In this document: positions 8,223-16,272 of the stretch, one piece after another
Layout of the letters: the number at the start of each line of letters is the position of its first letter
Position numbering within the stretch: the stretch's first letter is position 1
Assembly (NCBI GenBank): GCA_946408995.1
Contig: CAMJUL010000032.1
Location: 1 to 41,099, forward strand
From: an uncultured Clostridia bacterium
GTDB taxonomy: Bacteria; Bacillota; Clostridia; Christensenellales; Aristaeellaceae
Direction: 5' to 3'
DNA length: 41,099 nucleotides
Notes under the pieces: generated by a model
Seen by the model: only the letters and a program-made list of their open reading frames with translations
Told to the model about the DNA's origin: nothing
Database searches by the model: none
Translations under genes and position numbers: made by a program

Positions 8223-9871
8223 GGCTTGTCCACCGCGCGGCTGAAGTCTGCCAGGGCCTTCACATTGGGCCGGTGACTGACCAGCACCACGCTTTTTTCC
8301 TTTCTGACCGCGTCCAGGGACGCAAGGACCCGGCCTTCGTTGAGGGTGTCCAGGTTGCTGGTGGGCTCGTCCAGCAGGATCAGGGGGGCCTCAGAGAGGA
8401 AAGCCCGGGCCAGGGCGATGCGCTGGCGTTCCCCGCTGGAGAGCATGTCGCCCATTTCCCCGACCCCGGTCTCGAAATCCCGGGGCAGGGTCATGATGAA
8501 ATCGTGGACGCTGGCCTTCTTCGCGGCCTGCACCACCTCCTCCCGGGGGGCGTCCGGACGCGCCAGGCGGATGTTGTTCTCTATGGTATCGTTGAAAAGG
8601 ACCGTGTCCTGGGTGACATAGGCCTGGGCGGCTCGAAGGGAGGCGGTGTTCACCTGACGGACGTCCTCGCCGGACAGGGTGACGCGCCCCTTCTCCGGGT
8701 CGTGGAAGCGCATCAGCAGTTTCAGCACGGTGGATTTGCCGGCGCCGCTGGGGCCGGTCACCCCGGTGATGCCCCGGGCTGGGATGTCCAGATCGAACCC
8801 CGAAAGCACCTGGGCGCTTCCGCCATAGGAAAAATGCGTCCCTTCCAGGGCCATCTTGTGGAAAAGGACGTCCTTCCCGTCCGTTACTTCCTCCACCTCC
8901 GGCCTTTCCTCCAGCAGGTCCAGGACCCGGTCCCCGGCGGCCAGGGTCTGGGAAAGGCTGCCCGCCAGCGCGGACAGGGCGGCCACGGGCCCGAAGGAGG
9001 ACATCAGGCCGACCTGCCCCAACAGGACCTCCTTCAGGCTGATTTGGCCGTTTTGGTACAGGGTGATGCAAAGGACCAGCATGGCAAGGTCAAACAGAAG
9101 GATGGTCATTTCGGTCCCGCCGGCCAGGAGGCCGGTTTTCCTGGCCAGGGCCTTCTGGGCCAGGCCGATCTCCCGGGAGCGACGGTCGATCTCCTCCATG
9201 CGCTGGTCCTGCCGCTGATAGCGCAGGGTCTCCTTCAAACCCCGCAGAGAATCCAGCAGAAAGGCGGCCAGGCTTCCCGCGCCCTCCCGGACCCGGGCGC
9301 CCTCTTTGCGCATGCGGCCGCCGGACAGAATGGGCAATACCGCCCCGACGGTCAGGTAGGCCGGAAGGGCGCAGAGCGCCAGAAGGGGATGGAGGGAGGC
9401 GAAGAAACAAAGCATGCACAGGCTGACGGCCACGGCGATGGCGATGGGGGAAATGGTATGGGCGTAGAAGACCTCCAGAAGTTCAATGTCGCTGGTGACG
9501 GTGGAGATCAGTTCGCCCTTGTTTTTGACGTCCATTTTGGCCGGGGCCAGGCGCCGCATCGCGCCGAAAACATGGTCCCGGATGATCTTCAGCAGGGTAA
9601 AGGCGATGTAATGGTTGCGGTTCTGTTCCCCGTAATGGAGCACCCCGCGCAGGATGCCCGCCGCCGCGATGGGGACAAACAGCCTTCCGGCAGCCTCCGT
9701 CTGCCCGTCCAAAGCTAGGTATAGGGCCAGGATGCCAAGGACCGTCAGGGCGATTGCGCACAAATGCCCCAGGGCGCCCAGCGCCACTGCCAGGCCCATA
9801 TGGGGGGAGAGGGGCCTGAGCAGCCCCACCAGCCGCAGCATGATCTTCAGGGCGTTCCGTTTGGTCTTCAT
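8219..9871 (-). CDS. ABC half-transporter (permease-ATPase fusion), second of a pair
   Basis: A 550-residue exporter-fold half-transporter: six membrane helices (about 1-310), then an ATPase with Walker A GPSGAGKST, signature LSSGERQR and Walker B LILLDEPTSNLD. The signature is LSSGE rather than the usual LSGGQ. With its overlapping upstream neighbour it should form a heterodimer. General similarity to CydC-type proteins is expected from the fold. However, the setting inside an ECF operon points instead to the group that includes YbtP/YbtQ and IrtA/IrtB, which take up metal-siderophore complexes. That role is inference. Four-base overlaps at both ends imply translational coupling. Confidence 0.88.
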   Translation of the reverse strand: MKTKRNALKIMLRLVGLLRPLSPHMGLAVALGALGHLCAIALTVLGILALYLALDGQTEAAGRLFVPIAAAGILRGVLHYGEQNRNHYIAFTLLKIIRDHVFGAMRRLAPAKMDVKNKGELISTVTSDIELLEVFYAHTISPIAIAVAVSLCMLCFFASLHPLLALCALPAYLTVGAVLPILSGGRMRKEGARVREGAGSLAAFLLDSLRGLKETLRYQRQDQRMEEIDRRSREIGLAQKALARKTGLLAGGTEMTILLFDLAMLVLCITLYQNGQISLKEVLLGQVGLMSSFGPVAALSALAGSLSQTLAAGDRVLDLLEERPEVEEVTDGKDVLFHKMALEGTHFSYGGSAQVLSGFDLDIPARGITGVTGPSGAGKSTVLKLLMRFHDPEKGRVTLSGEDVRQVNTASLRAAQAYVTQDTVLFNDTIENNIRLARPDAPREEVVQAAKKASVHDFIMTLPRDFETGVGEMGDMLSSGERQRIALARAFLSEAPLILLDEPTSNLDTLNEGRVLASLDAVRKEKSVVLVSHRPNVKALADFSRAVDKP

Positions 9872-11607
9872 GGACGATCCCCCTCCCGTGCGAAGCGTTC
9901 AAGCTGAGCCTGCCGGTCAAACAGCGCCCGGTAGCCGGGACAGGTTTCCATTAGCTCCCGGTGGGTCCCCTGCCCGATGAGCCGGCCCCGGTCCAGGACC
10001 AGGATGCGGTCGGCGTTGACCGCATTTTCCAGCCGGTGGGTGATCAGGAGCACGGTCCTGTCCCCCCGGAAGGCGTAGATGGCCTCCAGGATGGCCTCCT
10101 CGCTTTCCGCGTCCACGTTGCTGGTGGCCTCGTCAAAAAGATAGACCGGAGTGTCGTGCAGCAGGGCCCGGGCCAGGGCCAGGCGCTGACGCTGCCCGCC
10201 GGAGAGGTTTCCGGCGTCGGTCCCGATGGGGGTGTCCAGCCCCTGGCGGGTGGCGAGCCAGTCCCAGATGCGGGCCTTTTGGCAGGCAGCGGTCATGCGC
10301 GCGTCATCCGCCCCCGGATCCGCCATTTGCAGGTTCTCCCGGACGGTGCCGCTGAACACAAAATCGGAAGCCGTGACCAGCGTCACACTTTGGTACAGGC
10401 TGTCGGTTTTCACGTCATACAGTTCCTTGCCCCCCAGGGTCAGGGAGCCGAAATAGCCCCTCAGGCTGCCGGTCAGGAGGCCTGCCAGGGTGCTTTTCCC
10501 GCAGCCGCTTTCCCCCACTATGGCCGTCAGGCTTCCGGCGGGGATGGAGAAGGACACCTCCTTCAGGGCGTCGACCTCCCCGTCATAGGTGAAGGTGAGG
10601 TTCCGGGCGGAAATGTCCATGGGTCCGGACAGGGTCTGGGACCCCTCTTCCTCCTCGTCCAGGCGCAGAATGGCGAACATCTTGTCACTGGCGGCCATGC
10701 CGTTCATGGCTACATGGAAATAGCTGCCCAGGGTCCGCATGGGCAGGAAGAAATCCGCGGACAGCATGATCACGATAAAGCCCTGCCACAGCTGCAAGGT
10801 TCCCGCCATGGCTTCCCGCACAGCCAGCAATATGCCCAGGGCGGCGCCGCCGTAGGCCACGATGTCCATGATGATGATGGAATTGAGCTGCATGGTGAGG
10901 ACCTTCATGGTGATATCCCGGAATTCCTCGGCCTTTTCGTTCATTTCCCGGTGCTTTCTTTCGTCCGCACCATAGATCTTCAGGGTGGTCAGGCCCTGCA
11001 TGTTCTCAAGGAAGGTGTCGCCCAGGCGGGTGTATCTTCCCCAGTAGCGGCGAAGCAGGTTCCTTGCCAGCTTCTGCACGAGTACGATGGCCAATGGGAT
11101 CAGCGGGACGCACAAAAACAGCACGATGGCCGCCCGCAGACTGACCTGGGAGAGGACTGCAAACAGTATGATGGGGGAGATCAGGGCGTAAAAGAACTGC
11201 GGCAGGTAGCGGCCGAAATAGGTCTCCAACTGGTCGATGCCCTCGACGCAGACCTGCACGATCTCCCCGGTGGAGACCTTTTCCGGATAGGAAGCGCCAA
11301 GGCGGGTGAGCTTTTCATAGACCCTGCGGCGCAGGATCCGCTTGGCGTCAGCGCTGGCCAGATGGGCCGTCAGGGAGGAGGCCCAGGCCGTTCCCCAGCG
11401 GATGAGGCCAAGCAGCGTTACCCACAGGCCAAAGACAAGCAGGTCCGCCGCCTCCAGGGAGATTCCCATGGTCAATTTGCGGATCAGGTCCGCCATCAGG
11501 AAGACCGTGGCTACGCTGGCAAGAAGACGCGTGAGCTGGGACAGCACGTTGAGAACAATGTATTTGACACTGCCCGGGGATTCCAGAAGCAGTTCCCGCT
11601 TGATCAT
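9868..11607 (-). CDS. ABC half-transporter (permease-ATPase fusion), first of a pair
   Basis: A 579-residue exporter-fold half-transporter: membrane domain about 1-320, then an ATPase with Walker A GESGCGKST, signature LSGGQRQR and Walker B VYLFDEATSNVD. It overlaps the T-component gene upstream and the second half-transporter downstream by four bases each, so the two halves are probably made in equal amounts and pair as a heterodimer. Whether the pair imports the same substrate as the ECF module, exports something, or passes substrate between modules cannot be read from the sequence. Confidence 0.88.
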   Translation of the reverse strand: MIKRELLLESPGSVKYIVLNVLSQLTRLLASVATVFLMADLIRKLTMGISLEAADLLVFGLWVTLLGLIRWGTAWASSLTAHLASADAKRILRRRVYEKLTRLGASYPEKVSTGEIVQVCVEGIDQLETYFGRYLPQFFYALISPIILFAVLSQVSLRAAIVLFLCVPLIPLAIVLVQKLARNLLRRYWGRYTRLGDTFLENMQGLTTLKIYGADERKHREMNEKAEEFRDITMKVLTMQLNSIIIMDIVAYGGAALGILLAVREAMAGTLQLWQGFIVIMLSADFFLPMRTLGSYFHVAMNGMAASDKMFAILRLDEEEEGSQTLSGPMDISARNLTFTYDGEVDALKEVSFSIPAGSLTAIVGESGCGKSTLAGLLTGSLRGYFGSLTLGGKELYDVKTDSLYQSVTLVTASDFVFSGTVRENLQMADPGADDARMTAACQKARIWDWLATRQGLDTPIGTDAGNLSGGQRQRLALARALLHDTPVYLFDEATSNVDAESEEAILEAIYAFRGDRTVLLITHRLENAVNADRILVLDRGRLIGQGTHRELMETCPGYRALFDRQAQLERFAREGDRP

Positions 11608-12338
11608 GGCAGCGTCACCTCCGGAAACACGTGCGGGACAAGAAGGATCGCGGCCATGGCCAGCACGGTCAGGGCGGTGAACAAAGCATCCCGCGGAGTA
11701 AAGCGGACCGGGCGGTATACCGTGGCGCCCCGGCTTAACGTGTCAAAGGCACGGGTCTTCACCGAAAGGGCCAGGGTGTCGGAAATGTTGACCGCGCGCA
11801 TGACCAGCGGGATCAGGAAAGCCCTGTAAAGGTTGGAGGGACGGTACCAGGCGAGGGAATTCAGGCGGGTATCCACTCCCCGGGTGCGCATGGCGGCCCG
11901 GATCTGGCTGATCTCACCCCAGACGACGGGAACGAAGCGGACCGTGACCAGCATGCCAAGAGTAACGGCCCGGGGCGCGTGCATCTGGTTCAGGCACCGG
12001 GTCAAAAGCGCCGGAGGGACGCTCAGCAGGGGCACCACACAGATGCCGATGACCAGGCACCGGGCCGGCGAAATCCAAAACAGGTCCGTATTGCCGTTGA
12101 GCAGGGCGGTGATGCCCCCGGTCACGATGCCGAAGATGCCCATGCCCAAAGCCATCCAGGTGACGGCCGTATACAGTCCGTAAAGGATGAAGAGCGCGGC
12201 GAGAAAGAACAGGTAGCCGAAGATCAGAGGGTTGTGGGAGGCGATCATGCCAACCGCCATGGAGGACAGGGAACAAAACAGAGCGGCCAGGGGATGCACT
12301 GGCCGCAGGGCGTGAAACTGTTCAAACATATGGGTCAA
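11604..12338 (-). CDS. ECF transporter T component (EcfT/CbiQ-type membrane coupler)
   Basis: A 244-residue membrane protein with several hydrophobic helices. Its cytoplasmic loop has two Arg-containing short motifs, MRTRGVDT and KTRAFDT, which match the paired coupling motifs by which T components touch the ATPase. It should link the S component encoded just upstream to the double ATPase encoded at the end of the operon. It overlaps the S-component stop by four bases (12335-12338) and the next gene by four (11604-11607). Confidence 0.88.
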   Translation of the reverse strand: MTHMFEQFHALRPVHPLAALFCSLSSMAVGMIASHNPLIFGYLFFLAALFILYGLYTAVTWMALGMGIFGIVTGGITALLNGNTDLFWISPARCLVIGICVVPLLSVPPALLTRCLNQMHAPRAVTLGMLVTVRFVPVVWGEISQIRAAMRTRGVDTRLNSLAWYRPSNLYRAFLIPLVMRAVNISDTLALSVKTRAFDTLSRGATVYRPVRFTPRDALFTALTVLAMAAILLVPHVFPEVTLP

Positions 12339-12889
12339 TCCTCATAGGGGCGGAGCTTGCCCGCCTTCTGCAGCTCATCGGAAACCTTCAGCCCGATGAC
12401 CGCGCCGAGCAGGCTCAGCGCGATGACGCCGAGCACCACCAGGACCGTCTGCCAGGCCTGGCCGCTGACAAAATGCTGATAGCTGGTTCCGTTGAGCCAG
12501 ATGGAGAAGGGAAGACTGAGGGGCACCGTCAGGATCATGAACAGGGAGGCCCCGGTGAGGACCGCGGCCCTGTGATCCCAGCTTTTGAAGATCAAAAGGG
12601 CGATGCATTCGGCCAGCAGCGCGCCGATCAGGTTGTTGAAGAACATCACCGGCGCCATAAACAGCAGCGGAAAACCGGTGAACAGGCCATACAGGGTCAG
12701 GGTGCCAGGCTTTTGTACCTTTTTGATGCCGATGATGGCGAAAAGCGAATAAAACAGACAGGTGACCAGGGTCTGTACGCCAAAGAGGGTGCTGCGCATC
12801 ACGGGCATGGCCAGCGCACCGAACAGCGTGTTGACGGCGGCCAGGACCGCCAGGAAAATGATGTCCTTGGCATGAAATTTTTTAAGCAT
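12335..12889 (-). CDS. MptD/Trep_Strep-like ECF transporter S component
   Basis: A 184-residue, strongly hydrophobic protein with about five to six predicted membrane helices. The N-terminus KKFHAKDIIFLAVLAAVNTL and the overall size fit the MptD (Trep_Strep) family of ECF substrate-binding components. It is first in the operon, so it should define the substrate; the substrate of this family is not firmly established and I do not assign one. GGAGG lies a few bases before the ATG and a good promoter lies about 60 bases upstream. Confidence 0.82.
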   Translation of the reverse strand: MLKKFHAKDIIFLAVLAAVNTLFGALAMPVMRSTLFGVQTLVTCLFYSLFAIIGIKKVQKPGTLTLYGLFTGFPLLFMAPVMFFNNLIGALLAECIALLIFKSWDHRAAVLTGASLFMILTVPLSLPFSIWLNGTSYQHFVSGQAWQTVLVVLGVIALSLLGAVIGLKVSDELQKAGKLRPYED

Positions 12890-12949
12890 TCTGCCTCCTG
12901 AGGGCCCTCTGAATTCCCGCTTCCGGGTTGGGAAAACACCTTTAACCAG

Positions 12950-12978
12950 ATTCTATCAAAACGGGAAAACCCTGTCAT
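12950..12978 (-). promoter_or_regulatory. Promoter of the ECF transporter operon
   Basis: On the minus strand ATGACA (12978-12973), a 17-base spacer and TAGAAT (12955-12950) lie about 60 bases before the S-component start. The 8-mer GGGAAAAC occurs on the plus strand at 12930-12937 and again at 12963-12970, one copy inside the spacer and one near the predicted transcript start. A repressor could bind there, though this is speculative. Confidence 0.6.
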
Positions 12979-13006
12979 TGCGGCAGCGGGGAAGGAGGCG
13001 GAGTTT

Positions 13007-13102
13007 ATGAAAAAAACCTGCCGGGAAAAGAAAGAAACATTTTTCCTCTTATCTATGTTTTTGAAGGGAATTCGGCTTGAAAGCGGTCACAGTTTATGGT
13101 AA
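13007..13102 (+). CDS. Possible 31-residue small protein
   Basis: A short open frame starts with ATG at 13007 and ends with TAA at 13100-13102. A strong ribosome site, AAGGAGG (12992-12998), sits eight bases upstream. The peptide is basic at the start (KKTCREKK), then hydrophobic (TFFLLSMFL). Its 3' end runs into the -10 box of the riboswitch promoter, and no promoter of its own is obvious. It may be real, or the ribosome site may be chance in purine-rich DNA. Confidence 0.3.
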   Translation: MKKTCREKKETFFLLSMFLKGIRLESGHSLW

Positions 13103-13105
13103 CAT
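13077..13105 (+). promoter_or_regulatory. Promoter of the riboswitch-ferredoxin-AOR operon
   Basis: TTGAAA (13077-13082), a 17-base spacer and TAACAT (13100-13105) predict a start near 13112, just before the riboswitch. Confidence 0.6.
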
Positions 13106-13120
13106 CTAAACAGGAAAAAC

Positions 13121-13210
13121 AGTGCTCCGAGTCCTGTGCGACCCACGCGGCCGGCAGGACCATTGAGTGCCTCCGGCAACGGATGCGCTTGCCCTTTTGC
13201 GAAGGAGTCC
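13121..13210 (+). promoter_or_regulatory. Probable molybdenum/tungsten-cofactor (Moco/Tuco) riboswitch
   Basis: A structured leader lies between the promoter and the ferredoxin gene. CTCC (13125-13128) can close with GGAG (13204-13207) as an outer stem. Inside, GTCCTG (13131-13136) pairs with CAGGAC (13155-13160), with GCG-ACCCA-CGC nested in it. Next is TCCG-GCAA-CGGA (13172-13183), a GNRA-type hairpin within GCCTCCGG. This layout and the CTCCGAG...GCCTCC...GAAGGAG landmarks fit my memory of the Moco RNA motif. The downstream genes encode an enzyme of the molybdopterin-dependent AOR family, which fits such control. Mo versus W specificity cannot be called by eye. No clear terminator or ribosome-site sequestration follows, so the mode of control is open. 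Confidence 0.72.
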
Positions 13211-13318
13211 GGTGCGTTCCCGCTTTGTTTGGCTTAGGTTTTCTTGGGCGGGCGGGCAGCGGACTTTGCTGATTTCCGGGAACAGAGGAGTTTTTGAATA
13301 TCGAGGAGGGAAACGATT

Positions 13319-13957
13319 ATGGCGGAAACAAAGGATCGGAAAAGCTTCCTGGACAAGGATTATACCCGCCGTCAGTTTTTGAAGCTGTCAGGGAAAAGCC
13401 TTGTCGGGCTCACCTTTTCCGCGTCTCTGATCAGCGCGCTGGGGGTCAGCGCCAAGTCTCTTGCGGAGGACAAGGTGCGCGTCTGGGCCTTCCCCCAGGG
13501 ACTTTTGGTGGTGGATGCGGACCGGTGCGTGGGGTGCCAAAGGTGCGAAATCAACTGCACCCTGACCAACGACGGCTGCTGCTCCAGCTACATTTCCCGG
13601 GTCAAGGTGACCCGCAACCTGTATTCCAGCAGGAACGGCACCGGCCTTTACACCGAGGATAACTGGACCTATTTCCCAGACACCTGCCGGCAGTGCAAAA
13701 AGCCCTTCTGCGGGGAAGCCTGCCCCATGGGGGCCATCTATGCCGACGACCTGGGCGTGCGCCGGGTGGATACCGAAAAGTGTATCGGCTGCGGGGCCTG
13801 CACGGAAGCCTGCCCCTGGCATATGCCGACGGTGAACCCTGTCACCCATAAATCCTCCAAGTGCGTGATGTGCGGCGCCTGCGCGGAGGGCTGCCCCTCC
13901 GGCGCGCTGAGCATTGTGCCGTGGGATATGATCGTCTCCGCTTCCCAGAAGACCTGA
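13319..13957 (+). CDS. Tat-signal polyferredoxin, electron-transfer subunit for the AOR
   Basis: A 212-residue protein with four cysteine clusters for [4Fe-4S] centres: CVGCQRCEINC (from Cys70), CRQCKKPFCGEACP, CIGCGACTEACP and CVMCGACAEGCP. It should carry electrons from the aldehyde oxidoreductase encoded 43 bases downstream, as YdhY-like and WorS-like proteins are thought to do. The N-terminus has a near-ideal twin-arginine motif, TRRQFLK (Arg17-Arg18), followed by a hydrophobic stretch to about residue 46, so export or membrane anchoring by Tat is predicted. GAGGAGGG is eight bases before the ATG. The family is clear; location and redox partner are inferred. Confidence 0.9.
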   Translation: MAETKDRKSFLDKDYTRRQFLKLSGKSLVGLTFSASLISALGVSAKSLAEDKVRVWAFPQGLLVVDADRCVGCQRCEINCTLTNDGCCSSYISRVKVTRNLYSSRNGTGLYTEDNWTYFPDTCRQCKKPFCGEACPMGAIYADDLGVRRVDTEKCIGCGACTEACPWHMPTVNPVTHKSSKCVMCGACAEGCPSGALSIVPWDMIVSASQKT

Positions 13958-14000
13958 CAAACCGCATCCATCAAATGAGTGAAACAGGAGGAACAAGACC

Positions 14001-16196
14001 ATGTCTGTGAAAAACGGCATCAACGGCTGGGCGGGGACCATCCTTCGGGTCAACCTGACCACCGGCGCCATCACCAAGGAAGACACCCTGCCCAAGTACA
14101 AGCCCTTTATCGGCGGCATGGGCATCGGCTATAAAGTGATCTGGGACGAAGTGCCACTCAATACCGATCCTCTGGGGCCCGACGCCAAGTGCGTCTTCGG
14201 CGTGGGTCCCCTGACGGCGTCCGGCGTTCCCTGCTCCGGGCGGATGAACATCACCCTCCTCTCCTGCTGGAGCAAGGGCTATTCCATCGTGGACGCCCAC
14301 ATGGGCGGCCATATCGCCCACGCGTTCAAATACGCGGGCTATGACGCCATGATCGTGGAAGGGCAGAGCGACAAGCCTGTTTATATCCGGATCGAGGACG
14401 AAAAGGTGACCATCGAGGACGCCTCCCATGTGTGGGGCAAAGGCACCTTTGAGACCAACGCGACCCTGGCCAAGGAAAACGGCCCCGAATTCGACGTGGC
14501 CTCCATCGGCCCCGCCGGCGAAAACCTGGTGCCCATGAGCAACATCGTCACCTCCTTTGGCAACAGCGGCGGCGCCGGCATCGGCGCGCTGCTTGGCAGC
14601 AAGAAGGTGAAGGCCGTGGTGGTCCGCGGCACCGGCGCGGTCAAGATCGCCGAGCCCATGAAGGTGCGCCTGCTTTCCAACTACATGATCAAGGATCTGG
14701 TGGGCGGCAACAACAACCACACCGTTCCCTGCCATGCCCAGAGCTGGAGCGAGTACGTGGCCACCAACAACCGCTGGCAGGGCGCCCCCGGCATCACCTG
14801 GGACAAGGCCTCCAAGGGCCCCATCGACATGGGCGAGCAGCCCAGCGGCCAGATCAACGTGGCGGCCCTGCGCTGCAACAAGGGCGTGTTCGACTTTGGC
14901 GAGATCGCCGAAAAGTACACCGTCAAGCAGGGCGGCTGCTCCTCCTGCCCGGTGCGCTGCTATACCGAGTACGACATGGATCCCCTGGCGGATTACGACC
15001 TGCCCACCCATGTTTCCAACACCTGCATGCCCATCATCAAGATGCTGGAATGGTATCCCAACCACAAGGACGCCGACGGCAACAGCGTGCCCTCCACCCA
15101 TGATTTCGTGGACGAGAAGGACGCCAAGATGATTCTGGGCGGCGCGGGTTCCCGCGCGGCGGACGAGTACGGCGTCTGGTGCAACTACGGCAACCTTTAC
15201 GAGGACTTCAACATGGCCTATACCACCGGCGTCCTCAAGGACGTGGCGGATAAGCTCTATCCCGGCGAATGGGACGAGATCCCCTGGGACCTGATGGAAT
15301 CCGGCGATCCCCGGTGGCTGTTTGAAGTGTACCGCAGGATCTCCCTGGGCAAGGGCCTGTTCAGCGACCTGGGACTTGGCACCTACCGCCTGTACGAGAA
15401 GTGGGGCATGGACGACCCGGCCAAGAACGTTGCCGGCGTCAGCTTCTATGACTTTGTCAACGGCAAGAACTTCAACATCGGCCACAACGGCTATCCCCGC
15501 CATCACGGTCCGGAAAACTGCTGGCAGGCGGGCACGCTGTACTCCATGATGTACAACCGGGACTGCATGATCCATCACCTGATCAACTTCTGCTCCTCGG
15601 GCGCGCCCTATAACGAGATCACCAAGCCCGTTCTGGAGCATTTCTTCGGCGAGGGTTGCACCGACCCGCAGAAGCATTACACCCCCATCAACGAGAACAA
15701 GATCAAATTGGCCAAGTGGGCTTTCATCGGCAAGCAGTGGCATGACAGCGCCACGCTGTGCAACTGGATGTACCCGATGACCATCGCCACCAGCAAGAAG
15801 CGCAATTACATCGGCGACCTGGACCTGGATGCCAAGTACATGACCGCTGTCACCGGCGAGGAATACACCCGGGAGGACCAGGAGCGGGATTCCGAGCGCA
15901 TCAGCCAGCTTCTGCGGGTGATGACCGCGGTCAGCTTCAAGCTGAACCTGGGCAGCACCAACCTGCGCAAGGACCACGACAAGGTCAGCGAGTGGGTGTT
16001 CGACAAGGAGCCGGACTTCAAGCCCTTTGAGGAGGGCACGGTCAAGCTGGACCGGGAGGACTGGGAAAAGAGCCTGGATATGTGGTACGAGGCCATGGGC
16101 TGGAACAAGGAGACCGGCATCCCCACCCGGGCGACCCTGGAGAAGTTCGATTTGAAGGACTGCGCCGACAAGCTGGAAGAGCTTGGACTGATTTAA
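14001..16196 (+). CDS. Aldehyde ferredoxin oxidoreductase family protein (YdhV-like)
   Basis: A 731-residue tungsten- or molybdenum-pterin enzyme that should oxidise an aldehyde (or reduce an acid) with electrons passing to ferredoxin. The N-terminal domain (GWAGTILRVNLTTG, later GPLTASGVPCSGRMN) is typical of the family. The [4Fe-4S] ligands appear as CSSCPVRC (Cys313, Cys316, Cys320); the fourth is probably Cys522 or Cys531 in the DCMIHHLINFC segment. Length and motifs are closer to the YdhV group than to the shorter archaeal AORs. It has no signal peptide although its ferredoxin partner does. AGGAGG precedes the ATG. The physiological substrate cannot be predicted. Confidence 0.92.
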   Translation: MSVKNGINGWAGTILRVNLTTGAITKEDTLPKYKPFIGGMGIGYKVIWDEVPLNTDPLGPDAKCVFGVGPLTASGVPCSGRMNITLLSCWSKGYSIVDAHMGGHIAHAFKYAGYDAMIVEGQSDKPVYIRIEDEKVTIEDASHVWGKGTFETNATLAKENGPEFDVASIGPAGENLVPMSNIVTSFGNSGGAGIGALLGSKKVKAVVVRGTGAVKIAEPMKVRLLSNYMIKDLVGGNNNHTVPCHAQSWSEYVATNNRWQGAPGITWDKASKGPIDMGEQPSGQINVAALRCNKGVFDFGEIAEKYTVKQGGCSSCPVRCYTEYDMDPLADYDLPTHVSNTCMPIIKMLEWYPNHKDADGNSVPSTHDFVDEKDAKMILGGAGSRAADEYGVWCNYGNLYEDFNMAYTTGVLKDVADKLYPGEWDEIPWDLMESGDPRWLFEVYRRISLGKGLFSDLGLGTYRLYEKWGMDDPAKNVAGVSFYDFVNGKNFNIGHNGYPRHHGPENCWQAGTLYSMMYNRDCMIHHLINFCSSGAPYNEITKPVLEHFFGEGCTDPQKHYTPINENKIKLAKWAFIGKQWHDSATLCNWMYPMTIATSKKRNYIGDLDLDAKYMTAVTGEEYTREDQERDSERISQLLRVMTAVSFKLNLGSTNLRKDHDKVSEWVFDKEPDFKPFEEGTVKLDREDWEKSLDMWYEAMGWNKETGIPTRATLEKFDLKDCADKLEELGLI

Positions 16197-16239
16197 GTCA
16201 AAGAAGCGGGCCGGCGTCATGCCGGTCCGCTCTTTGACT
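16196..16239 (+). other. Long intercistronic hairpin overlapping the AOR stop codon
   Basis: Bases 16196-16215 and 16221-16239 form a nearly perfect stem of about 19 bp with a GTCAT loop, one bulged A and one G-T pair. It begins at the last base of the AOR stop codon. No T-run follows. The next ribosome site starts 17 bases later. It may protect the AOR mRNA end or reduce readthrough into the third gene. Confidence 0.7.
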
Positions 16240-16272
16240 TACAGGAGAAACCCACAAGGAGGATGTTTGCAC

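Noticed and set aside
8219-11607. CydCD-type cytochrome bd assembly transporter
   Set aside because: The general fold fits, but the genes are embedded with ECF S, T and A components and there are no cytochrome bd genes.
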